Shown piece after piece: positions 1-5,065 of a stretch of DNA of 5,161 nucleotides. The position numbers and the translations under genes were made by a program. The stretch lies in NCBI GenBank assembly GCA_900545935.1, contig URAP01000073.1, positions 1 through 5,161 of the forward strand, given 5' to 3'. Within the stretch, counting starts at the first letter, position 1. Every line of letters begins with the position of its first letter. The notes under the pieces were generated by a model, which had not been told where the DNA came from, did no database searches, and worked only from the letters and a program-made list of their open reading frames with translations. This DNA comes from an uncultured Eubacteriales bacterium. GTDB taxonomy: Bacteria > Bacillota > Clostridia > Oscillospirales > CAG-272.

Positions 1-292
1 TCCTTAGCTTTTGAACAACGCCTCGCGTTGTTCGCGTGAAGTTTTGCGGTCTTGCGGAGCAAGATTGCCGTCATTGACGGCAAAGAAAAACTTCATGTTG
101 AATCGTATTGCGATTCAACGTCGCCTCCGCTCGCACAAAGAAAAAGTGGCTAAAGCTCTGATTCACCTGAATCCGTAGTGACAATTGCGTTTCTTTTTAG
201 CTTTCGAGCAACGCCCCGCGGCTTCGCGTCGCAGCCCCCGCCATTCCCCACATCAAACCACAATCATAAAAAACCAAAGATCGGAGACTTTC
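1..292. repeat. Palindrome-rich intergenic element upstream of thiI
   Basis: No gene is visible here. Perfect stems follow one another: 13-20 with 26-33 (GAACAACG/CGTTGTTC); 37-45 with 87-95 (9 bp), which encloses 50-55 with 59-64 (TCTTGC/GCAAGA) and 65-72 with 76-83 (TTGCCGTC/GACGGCAA); then 97-105 with 111-119 (GTTGAATCG/CGATTCAAC). A 23-base motif starting TAGCTTT at 5-27 recurs at 198-220 with three mismatches, so part of the element is duplicated. This density of compact hairpins is typical of dispersed intergenic repeats, but copy number elsewhere in the genome cannot be seen. An open frame runs from 185 into thiI, but it reads through the repeat and is not a believable N-terminus. Alternative: a structured leader of thiI. 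Confidence 0.5.
283..286 (+). promoter_or_regulatory. Ribosome binding site deciding the thiI start
   Basis: GGAG lies six bases before the ATG at 293. No comparable site precedes the in-frame ATG at 185, so this site supports the shorter ThiI. Confidence 0.75.
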
Positions 293-1468
293 ATGAAAGA
301 AATCATCCTTTGCAAATACGGCGAGATCGTCCTTAAGGGACTTAACAAGAGACAGTTTGAGGCGGTCATGCTCCGGCAGCTGTCGCATCGCATTGCGCCG
401 CTCGGAAAATTCGAGATAACAAGCGCGCAGAGCGTCGCATACATCGAGCCGACCGATGAGGAATGCGATATTGACGCTGCATATGACGCTGTCTGCAAGA
501 TATTCGGTATCGTCAGCGTCTGCCGCGCGGCAGTTACCGAAAAGAACTTCGATTCCATCGTTCGCACCGTCGGCGAGTACATTCTTCCCGCGATCCGCGA
601 GCGCGGTGCAAAGACCTTCAAGGTCGAGAGCAAGCGCGGCGATAAGAGCTTTCCCATGACCTCGCCCGAGCTCTCGGGTGAGGTCGGCGCGGAGCTGCTT
701 GAAATGGCGCCCGAGCTAACCGTTGATGTGCATGAGCCCGATGTCGTCGTTCGCGTGGAGATTCGCGCAAAGGCGGCGTACGTTCATATCGGCGGCGCAC
801 CCGGTGCGGGCGGACTGCCCTACGGCTCGGGCGGAAAGGGCATGCTGCTGCTCTCCGGCGGTATCGACTCGCCCGTCGCGGGCTGGATGATGGCAAAGCG
901 CGGCGTCGCGCTCGACTGCGTCCACTTCGAGAGCTATCCGTATACGAGCGAGCAGGCGAGAGAAAAGGTGCTCGAGCTTGCCCGTCTGCTGTCGCGTTGG
1001 TGCGGACCCGTGCGCGTGCATATTATCTCGCTCACGCATATTCAGGAGGAGCTTCGCCGCGCCGATGTTGACGATTACTTTACCCTCCTGCTTCGCCGCT
1101 ATATGATGCGCCTCGCCTGCCGTGCCGCAAGACGCTTCCGCTGCGATGCGCTTATAACGGGTGAAAGCCTCGGTCAGGTCGCGAGCCAGACGATGGGCGC
1201 GTTCCGCGTTACCGGCAGCGTCGCCGACCGCATAGTTTTCCGTCCCTGCATCGGAATGGATAAGGAAGAGATCGTCGCGCTCGCCCGCCGCATCGGCACC
1301 TTTGATACCTCTATCCTGCCCTACGAGGATTGCTGCACCGTCTTTACGCCGAAGCATCCCAAGACCAAGCCCGAGCCCGAAAAGGTGCTCGCGCAGGAGG
1401 CTAAGCTCGATTTCGCCGCCCTCGAGGACGAGGCGTTCGCGGGCATGTACACCGTAACGGTCGAGTAA
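293..1468 (+). CDS. thiI: ThiI, tRNA 4-thiouridine synthase / thiamine-thiazole sulfurtransferase (no rhodanese domain)
   Basis: This cytoplasmic enzyme adenylates U8 of tRNA and replaces the oxygen with sulfur to give 4-thiouridine. In many bacteria it also helps pass sulfur to ThiS for the thiazole ring of thiamine. The 391-residue product has the family layout: an N-terminal ferredoxin-like segment (about 1-60), a THUMP RNA-binding domain (about 60-165, containing FKVESKRGDKSFPM), and a PP-loop ATPase domain with SGGIDSP at 188-194 and GESLGQVASQT at 290-300. The C-terminal YEDCC (344-348) supplies Cys347/Cys348 near the position of the conserved ThiI cysteine. The protein ends soon after, so the rhodanese domain of E. 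coli ThiI is absent, as in Bacillus-type enzymes, which take sulfur directly from a dedicated cysteine desulfurase. No such desulfurase gene is in the window; it often lies just upstream. The ATG at 293 is chosen because GGAG at 283-286 sits six bases ahead and MKEIILCKYGEI is the normal family start. The in-frame ATG at 185 would add 36 low-complexity residues from the upstream repeat. Confidence 0.96.
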   Translation: MKEIILCKYGEIVLKGLNKRQFEAVMLRQLSHRIAPLGKFEITSAQSVAYIEPTDEECDIDAAYDAVCKIFGIVSVCRAAVTEKNFDSIVRTVGEYILPAIRERGAKTFKVESKRGDKSFPMTSPELSGEVGAELLEMAPELTVDVHEPDVVVRVEIRAKAAYVHIGGAPGAGGLPYGSGGKGMLLLSGGIDSPVAGWMMAKRGVALDCVHFESYPYTSEQAREKVLELARLLSRWCGPVRVHIISLTHIQEELRRADVDDYFTLLLRRYMMRLACRAARRFRCDALITGESLGQVASQTMGAFRVTGSVADRIVFRPCIGMDKEEIVALARRIGTFDTSILPYEDCCTVFTPKHPKTKPEPEKVLAQEAKLDFAALEDEAFAGMYTVTVE

Positions 1469-1478
1469 CCCGCGGGGG

Positions 1479-1540
1479 ACGCGGGGACGCTCGGGAAACG
1501 CTCGGGAAACGCTCGGGAGAACGCTCGGAGGACGCGCTCG
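1479..1540 (+). repeat. 11-base-period tandem array after thiI
   Basis: Ten bases after the thiI stop, ACGC-led units begin at 1479, 1487, 1498, 1509, 1521 and 1532, giving spacings of 8, 11, 11, 12 and 11. The best-preserved unit is ACGCTCGGGAA. The last unit runs directly into the 5' arm of the hairpin at 1538-1569. The same design follows the binding-protein gene near 5011. Units differ slightly, and a period of 11 does not suit a coding repeat. Function is unknown. Confidence 0.75.
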
Positions 1541-1569
1541 GGGAGGACTTTCGAGAAAGTCCTCCCCGA
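1538..1569 (+). terminator. Long perfect stem-loop after thiI, possible terminator
   Basis: Bases 1538-1551 pair perfectly with 1556-1569 (14 bp; core GGGGAGGACTTT/AAAGTCCTCCCC) around a CGAG loop. It lies 70 bases after the thiI stop and would be very stable in RNA. No T-run follows directly; the next bases are CCCCTCCCAAAGCTTTAAAT. It is therefore not a textbook intrinsic terminator and might instead protect the 3' end of the message or be part of a dispersed repeat. Confidence 0.45.
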
Positions 1570-1735
1570 ACCCCTCCCAAAGCTTTAAATCTGAGGGGGA
1601 CATGGGACGTTTTAATTTTAAAAGTCACTCTCTCGGCGAAGTATATGCGGGATTGACGGGCGGAAATAGGCGGACCGTAAACAATAGGATAGGCTGTAGG
1701 CAATGTATAAACAGTGTTTTATGATTTGACTGTAG

Positions 1736-1920
1736 TATAATAGGATGTACGTACTTTAAGTAAGGAAGAATTAAGCCTTTTGTCTCAACTATAGTTTTGG
1801 GTGTACACGCTCTGCGAGCGTGAAAAACTAAAGCAGCAGACGTGATACATTTCTTTTAGAAACGGGAGGCTTAACGCTTGCCGACCGTTTCGGGTATAAA
1901 CAAATACTCATGCTATCGGC
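1736..1920 (+). ncRNA. Candidate structured RNA in AT-rich intergenic region
   Basis: A perfect TATAAT at 1736-1741 has no convincing -35 element at 16-18 bases; the TTGACT at 1726-1731 is too close. Downstream lie several perfect complementarities. TTAAGCCT (1771-1778) matches AGGCTTAA (1867-1874). Between them CACGCTC/GAGCGTG (1806-1812 with 1816-1822) is extended by TAGTTTT/AAAACTA (1792-1798 with 1824-1830). GAAACGG (1859-1865) matches CCGTTTC (1885-1891), which crosses the first stem and so would form a pseudoknot or an either/or switch. GCCGA/TCGGC (1880-1884 with 1916-1920) adds further pairing. The stretch is far more AT-rich than the genes (30% GC over 1701-1800). I do not recognise a known RNA family. 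It could also be the remnant of a mobile element or a long untranslated leader. Confidence 0.25.
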
Positions 1921-1941
1921 TGAGCAGTCATAGGGGGGATA

Positions 1942-2010
1942 CATAAGGGGGGAATCGGCGCGGCCATATGCTCGCGTATGCGAGCATCCTCAGCGCCGCC
2001 CCCGCTTATG
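1942..2010. repeat. Long imperfect inverted repeat (69 bases)
   Basis: Four stems stack in one hairpin: CATAAG/CTTATG (1942-1947 with 2005-2010), GGGGG/CCCCC (1948-1952 with 1999-2003), CGGCGC/GCGCCG (1956-1961 with 1993-1998) and ATGCTCGC/GCGAGCAT (1968-1975 with 1980-1987, loop GTAT). That is 25 paired positions, interrupted by a 3-base bulge, one single-base bulge and an asymmetric internal loop. No T-run follows. The shape fits a miniature palindromic repeat or an extruding cruciform better than an intrinsic terminator. Confidence 0.65.
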
Positions 2011-2026
2011 CGCGCTTTTCTTTCCG

Positions 2027-2057
2027 CCGCTTTCTTTTTCGCGTAAAAAGAAAGCGG
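2027..2057. repeat. Perfect 13-bp inverted repeat
   Basis: CCGCTTTCTTTTT (2027-2039) and AAAAAGAAAGCGG (2045-2057) are exact reverse complements around a five-base CGCGT loop. The next bases on the + strand are A-rich, and the minus strand also lacks a trailing T-run, so simple termination is not well supported. It lies 16 bases from the larger inverted repeat at 1942-2010, and the two may be parts of one repeat element. Confidence 0.65.
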
Positions 2058-2115
2058 TAAAAAAAGAACAACTATATCACTTTCCCATATCCCCTGTAAT
2101 CGCCGAGGGCGCGAT

Positions 2116-2142
2116 TTGACATCTCGAGACACAGAGTAAATT
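2116..2142 (+). promoter_or_regulatory. Possible promoter of the ArsC-like/MATE pair
   Basis: A perfect TTGACA at 2116-2121 is followed after a short 15-base spacer by TAAATT at 2137-2142, which matches the -10 consensus at four of six positions. The spacing and weak -10 make this tentative. It would give a leader of roughly 85 bases before the start at 2235. Confidence 0.3.
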
Positions 2143-2198
2143 TCCCGCGACAGCGCGGTACAAACCTTATCATACGAACATACCAAAATAGCTTTTCA

Positions 2199-2218
2199 AG
2201 GTTTTTCACGAAAAACCT
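2199..2218 (+). promoter_or_regulatory. Stem-loop immediately upstream of the ArsC-like ribosome binding site
   Basis: AGGTTTTT (2199-2206) pairs exactly with AAAAACCT (2211-2218) around CACG. The hairpin ends seven bases before GGAGGG at 2225-2230. It does not sequester the binding site itself but lies close enough to influence leader structure or initiation. Any regulatory role is inference. Confidence 0.4.
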
Positions 2219-2234
2219 CGCCCCGGAGGGTGTT

Positions 2235-2591
2235 ATGATCCAGATCTTCGGCACCAAAAAGTGCAACAACACAAAGAAGGCGCAGCGCTTTTTCAAGGAG
2301 CGCGGCATAAAAATTCAATTCATCGACCTTCGCGAGCGCGAAATGAGCCGCGGTGAGCTGCAGAGTGTCATTTCCGCCGTAGGCGGCATAGAAAGCCTGC
2401 TTGACGACGGCGCCCGCGACCGCGATTCGCTCGCCCTTATCCGACATCTGCTGCCGGAAGCGCAGCTTGAACGCCTCGCCGAATGTCCCGAGGTAATGCG
2501 CACTCCCGTCGTGCGTCTCGGCAGGCTCGCCACCGTCGGCTACGAGCCCGACACATGGAAGAAATGGCTCGAAAAAGGAGATGTCAGATAA
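2235..2591 (+). CDS. ArsC/Spx-family protein, thioredoxin fold, single N-terminal cysteine
   Basis: The 118-residue product belongs to the ArsC/Spx/YffB group of small thioredoxin-fold proteins and has their usual length. The N-terminal strand and active-site loop read IQIFGTKKCNNTKKA, with Cys10 at the catalytic position. The site is CxxT, lacking the second cysteine of the Spx CxxC switch. The loop resembles YffB (KNCDT) more than true Spx. RTP at 89-91 marks the thioredoxin-like cis-proline loop, followed by VRLGRLATVGYEPDTW, typical of the family's C-terminal part. The substrate is not clear: arsenate reductase, thiol oxidoreductase or regulator are all possible, and no arsenic-resistance genes lie beside it. 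GGAGGG at 2225-2230 gives a strong ribosome binding site. The stop overlaps the start region of the MATE gene, one base before its preferred ATG, so the two are probably co-translated. Confidence 0.85.
   Translation: MIQIFGTKKCNNTKKAQRFFKERGIKIQFIDLREREMSRGELQSVISAVGGIESLLDDGARDRDSLALIRHLLPEAQLERLAECPEVMRTPVVRLGRLATVGYEPDTWKKWLEKGDVR
2575..2580 (+). promoter_or_regulatory. Ribosome binding site deciding the MATE start
   Basis: AAGGAG lies inside the 3' end of the ArsC-like gene. It abuts the ATG at 2581 with no spacer, which would not work well, but lies 12 bases before the ATG at 2593. That start follows the upstream TAA by one base, so re-initiation by terminating ribosomes is likely. Confidence 0.55.
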
Positions 2592-2592
2592 A

Positions 2593-3951
2593 ATGAAGCT
2601 GCTTACCAGCGACCGTAGCTTTTATCGCCGCTTTATAAGTCTTATGGGGACGCTGATCCTGCAAAATGTGGTCGTTCTCTCGGTCAACCTCGCCGACAAC
2701 GTCATGATAGGCGCGTACAGCGAGACCGCGCTCTCCGGCGTTGCCGCCGCAAATCAGATACAGTTCGTTTTTCAGCAAATCGTGCTCGCGGTGGGCGATG
2801 CGCTCGTCGCCGTTTCGAGTCAGTATTGGGGTCAGCGGCGAACAGCGCCCATTCGGCAGCTCTCCAAGGGCGCAATGCTCGTCGGACTCGGCTCGGGCGC
2901 GGTGTTTTTTGCCGTGCTCTCGCTTCTGCCGCGTCAGGTGATAGGGCTGTTCTGCAGCACCGACGCCATTATTACGGCGGGTGCGGAGTACCTTTCGCTC
3001 ATCCGCTTTACCTATCTCATTTACGCCGTAACGGCGGTACTGCTCGCGATGCTGCGCAGCGTTGAGACGGTAAGAATAGCGTTCATTTCATCGGTCGAGG
3101 CGCTTGTCATCAACTGCGTGCTCAACTATGCCCTCATCGGAGGTCATTTCGGCGCGCCCGCGCTCGGCGTTCGCGGCGCAGCGATAGGAACGCTCTGTGC
3201 GCGTGCGGCGGAGCTGATAACCGTGCTGATCTATGTCATATTCCGCGATAAAAAGCTCGGCTTCTCCGCCGAGGACCTCCGCCGCACCGACATGACATAT
3301 GTCCGCGACTATGCAAGGACCTCGTTTTTCTTCATTATTACGGGACTTATGTTCGGCGTGTCGACGGCGCTGCAGACGGTGATCCTCGGTCACATGACCG
3401 ACAGTGCCATTGCGGCAAATTCGGTCGCTTCGACGCTGTTCCAGCTGCTCAAGGTCGGCTCTGTCGGCGCGGCGAGCGCGGCTGCAGTGATAATCGGAAC
3501 GACGGTCGGCGCGGGCGACGACGAAAAGCTGCATGAATATACAAAGACTCTGCAGGTAATATTCGTAATGATAGGAACGCTGATGAGCGTTTCGCTGTTC
3601 TTCCTGCGTGATCCGATACTCTCGCTCTATTCGCTCAGCCCGGAGACGCTGTCGCTTGCGCGCAGCTTTATTCTCGTGCTGTGCGTTACCGGCTTCGGCA
3701 CGGCTTACGAGTTTCCGACCATCTGCGGTATTATCCGCGGAGGCGGGGATACAAAGTTTGCATTCAAGAACGATCTTGTCAGCATATGGGGCATCGTGCT
3801 GCCGCTGTCGTTTCTCGGCGCGTTCTGCTTCGGCTGGAGCCCGACGGTGCTCGTGTTCTGCCTGAATTCGGACCAGCTGTTCAAGTGCGTTATCGCGGCG
3901 ATAAAGGCGAATTCGTATTCGTGGGCGAGGACGCTGACAAGAGGCTCGTAG
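2593..3951 (+). CDS. MATE-family multidrug/cation efflux transporter
   Basis: This is an inner-membrane antiporter of the MATE family, which exports organic cations and other compounds in exchange for Na+ or H+. From the preferred ATG the product has 452 residues, the normal family length, with about twelve hydrophobic segments in two six-helix halves (roughly 14-33, 47-72, 93-112, 130-152, 165-185, 196-217, 244-265, 280-303, 318-338, 356-375, 395-413, 416-436). The first helix carries LADNVMIG with Asp35, the position of the conserved acidic residue in the N-lobe of NorM/DinF-type members. Other recognisable stretches are EALVINCVLNYALIGG (170-184) and GIIRGGGDTKFAF (379-391). The substrate cannot be read from the sequence. 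An in-frame ATG at 2581 would add only MSDK and has no usable ribosome-binding spacing. The gene forms a tight unit with the ArsC-like gene. No clear intrinsic terminator follows. Confidence 0.93.
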   Translation: MKLLTSDRSFYRRFISLMGTLILQNVVVLSVNLADNVMIGAYSETALSGVAAANQIQFVFQQIVLAVGDALVAVSSQYWGQRRTAPIRQLSKGAMLVGLGSGAVFFAVLSLLPRQVIGLFCSTDAIITAGAEYLSLIRFTYLIYAVTAVLLAMLRSVETVRIAFISSVEALVINCVLNYALIGGHFGAPALGVRGAAIGTLCARAAELITVLIYVIFRDKKLGFSAEDLRRTDMTYVRDYARTSFFFIITGLMFGVSTALQTVILGHMTDSAIAANSVASTLFQLLKVGSVGAASAAAVIIGTTVGAGDDEKLHEYTKTLQVIFVMIGTLMSVSLFFLRDPILSLYSLSPETLSLARSFILVLCVTGFGTAYEFPTICGIIRGGGDTKFAFKNDLVSIWGIVLPLSFLGAFCFGWSPTVLVFCLNSDQLFKCVIAAIKANSYSWARTLTRGS

Positions 3952-4043
3952 GCTGCCGTGTATATTGTGAAATGCGTCATGCCGCGGCATTCTTTGCGCG
4001 ACAGGCGTGCGTCTGCCGATATACTAATAAAAATGCACAAGAG

Positions 4044-4162
4044 TGAATATCTAACGTGCGCGGATAGCTGATAATATATACAAACTTAGAATTTTTATGC
4101 TTTTGCTATTGCAATTAGTGAATATCCATGTTATTATTATGCATCGAAATGAATAAATATCC
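4044..4162 (+). repeat. Three copies of a TRAATATCY motif around the binding-protein promoter
   Basis: TGAATATCT (4044-4052), TGAATATCC (4119-4127) and TAAATATCC (4154-4162) lie in the same orientation. The first two share ten bases (AGTGAATATC at 4042-4051 and 4117-4126). The second falls in the promoter spacer and the third just downstream of the predicted start of transcription, which is where operator sites sit. The third copy overlaps ATGAATAAATAT, partly resembling one half of an ArgR box. In so AT-rich a stretch, chance is a serious alternative. Confidence 0.3.
4109..4137 (+). promoter_or_regulatory. Predicted sigma-A-type promoter of the binding-protein gene
   Basis: TTGCAA (4109-4114) and TATTAT (4132-4137) are separated by exactly 17 bases and match the consensus at four and five of six positions. 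Transcription would begin near 4144, giving a leader of about 54 bases. The surrounding AT-rich sequence supports a promoter but also raises the chance of a random match. Confidence 0.5.
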
Positions 4163-4182
4163 TGCCGAAATTCAAGACAAAA

Positions 4183-4188
4183 AAGGAG
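4183..4188 (+). promoter_or_regulatory. Ribosome binding site of the binding-protein gene
   Basis: AAGGAG lies nine bases ahead of the ATG at 4198 in an A-rich, unstructured context, which supports strong translation and fixes the start at MKKKII. Confidence 0.8.
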
Positions 4189-4197
4189 AACACGAAA

Positions 4198-5004
4198 ATG
4201 AAAAAGAAGATCATATCCGCAATAGCGCTCGTATCCGCCGTGATCCTTACACTCGGCTGCGCAACCGGCTGCGGCAAGAAGGGCAAGACCGTCGATGATA
4301 TCAAGAAGGCAGGCGAGCTCGTTATCGCGACAAGCCCCGACTTTCCGCCCTTTGAGGAGCTGAAGTCGAACGGCGCTGTCGAGGGCATTGAGATCGACAT
4401 CATGAACATCATCTGCGAGAAGCTCGGCGTTACGCTCAAGATCGAGCAGATGGACTTTGACTCGGTACTGCCCGGAGTTCAGGCAGGCAAGTACGATGTC
4501 GGTGTGTCGGGCATCTCCATCACCGAGAAGCGTCAGAAGAATACCCTCTTCACCGATCCCTACTGCCTCGCGGCTCAGGCTATCGTCGTAACCGACGGCA
4601 GCAGCATCAAGAGCAAGGCGGACCTCACGGGCAAGACGATAGCCGTTCAGACCGGTACTACCGCCGAGACCTACTGCATGGAGCAGGGCTACACCGTTAA
4701 CTCTTACGCAGCTAACAACGATGCTGAGTCGGCGCTCACCTCGGGCAAGGTCGATGCATGGGTAATCGACGATCTTACCGCGGCTGACATGGTTGCCGTA
4801 TACAACGCAGACAACAGCGACAGCCCGCTCGTAATTCTCGATGAGGCAATGACCACCGAGCCTTACGCATTCGCATTCGCGTTCGGCAGCGAGGAGCTCG
4901 TTAAGGAGATCAACGGCATAATCGACGGTCTGGTTGCTGACGGAACTATCGCGCAGATATTCAAGGACAACAACGCGCCCTTCACCTCGCCCGAGACAAA
5001 GTAA
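4198..5004 (+). CDS. Polar amino-acid ABC transporter substrate-binding lipoprotein (SBP family 3)
   Basis: This is the extracellular receptor of an amino-acid ABC importer. It captures the ligand outside the membrane and delivers it to the permease. The 268 residues match the family's usual length. A lysine-rich start (MKKKII) and hydrophobic stretch to about residue 20 form a lipoprotein signal. Two cysteines could be the lipid-bearing residue: Cys21 (after TLG) and Cys25 (after ATG, followed by GKK); neither has an ideal lipobox. The mature domain opens with GELVIATSPDFPPFEE (39-54) and then EGIEIDIMNIICEKLGV (62-78), the family signature. ITEKRQK with Arg112 corresponds to the arginine that grips the ligand carboxylate. 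QTGTT (151-155) and VIDD (189-192) contribute the remaining amino-acid contacts. Retention of these residues suggests an alpha-amino acid ligand, though which one is unknown. It has its own promoter. Permease and ATPase genes are not in the window and may follow beyond the right edge. Confidence 0.93.
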   Translation: MKKKIISAIALVSAVILTLGCATGCGKKGKTVDDIKKAGELVIATSPDFPPFEELKSNGAVEGIEIDIMNIICEKLGVTLKIEQMDFDSVLPGVQAGKYDVGVSGISITEKRQKNTLFTDPYCLAAQAIVVTDGSSIKSKADLTGKTIAVQTGTTAETYCMEQGYTVNSYAANNDAESALTSGKVDAWVIDDLTAADMVAVYNADNSDSPLVILDEAMTTEPYAFAFAFGSEELVKEINGIIDGLVADGTIAQIFKDNNAPFTSPETK

Positions 5005-5010
5005 GAGGGT

Positions 5011-5049
5011 ACGCGGGGGATACGCGGGGAGAACGCGGAGAGTACGCGG
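5011..5049 (+). repeat. 11-base-period tandem array after the binding-protein gene
   Basis: Six bases after the stop, ACGC-led units begin at 5011, 5022, 5033 and 5044, exactly 11 bases apart, with a core like ACGCGGGGA. The last unit merges into the 5' arm of the hairpin at 5048-5065. The arrangement parallels the array after thiI, although the genes are unrelated. Confidence 0.75.
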
Positions 5050-5065
5050 CCTTTTGAAAAAGGCC
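5048..5065 (+). terminator. Stem-loop after the binding-protein gene, possible terminator or attenuator
   Basis: GGCCTTTT pairs perfectly with AAAAGGCC with only GA between, so the realistic fold is a 7-bp stem with a TGAA loop. A T-run appears only 25 bases later (5090-5094), so classical termination is doubtful. If permease genes follow, it could lower their expression relative to the binding protein by acting as a partial terminator or a 3'-end protecting structure. Confidence 0.4.

Noticed and set aside
185..292. N-terminal extension of ThiI from the in-frame ATG at 185
   Set aside because: The 36 extra residues come from the repeat and are low complexity; no ribosome binding site precedes 185, while GGAG sits six bases before 293, where the normal family start is found.
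1479..1540. CRISPR array
   Set aside because: Units are about 11 bases with no unique spacers, far too short for CRISPR repeats, and no cas genes are nearby.
716..1603. 295-codon open frame on the minus strand
   Set aside because: It lies opposite thiI, has no recognisable domain, and results from the GC-rich codon bias of the real gene.
1591..1640. Possible repetitive extragenic (REP-like) half site around GGGGGACATGGGACG
   Set aside because: The sequence is reminiscent of REP-type repeats, but no matching inverted partner or associated transposase is seen in the window.
1832..1933. Short open stretch on the + strand in the AT-rich region
   Set aside because: 34 codons with no start at its beginning, no ribosome binding site and no recognised protein; the only ATG lies near its end.
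2168..2173. TATCAT as a -10 box for the ArsC-like gene
   Set aside because: The region 17 bases upstream is CCGCGA, giving no acceptable -35; the TTGACA at 2116 is the better, though still weak, candidate.
2581..2592. Earlier MATE start at 2581
   Set aside because: The AAGGAG directly abuts this ATG with zero spacing; the ATG at 2593 has a workable distance. It cannot be fully excluded and would add only four residues.
3088..3990. 300-codon open frame on the minus strand
   Set aside because: It is antisense to the MATE gene, rich in Arg/His/Glu as expected for a shadow frame, and has no family resemblance.
3979..3990. Palindrome ATGCCGCGGCAT as a MATE terminator
   Set aside because: As a hairpin it offers only about four base pairs and has no proper T-run, so termination is not supported.
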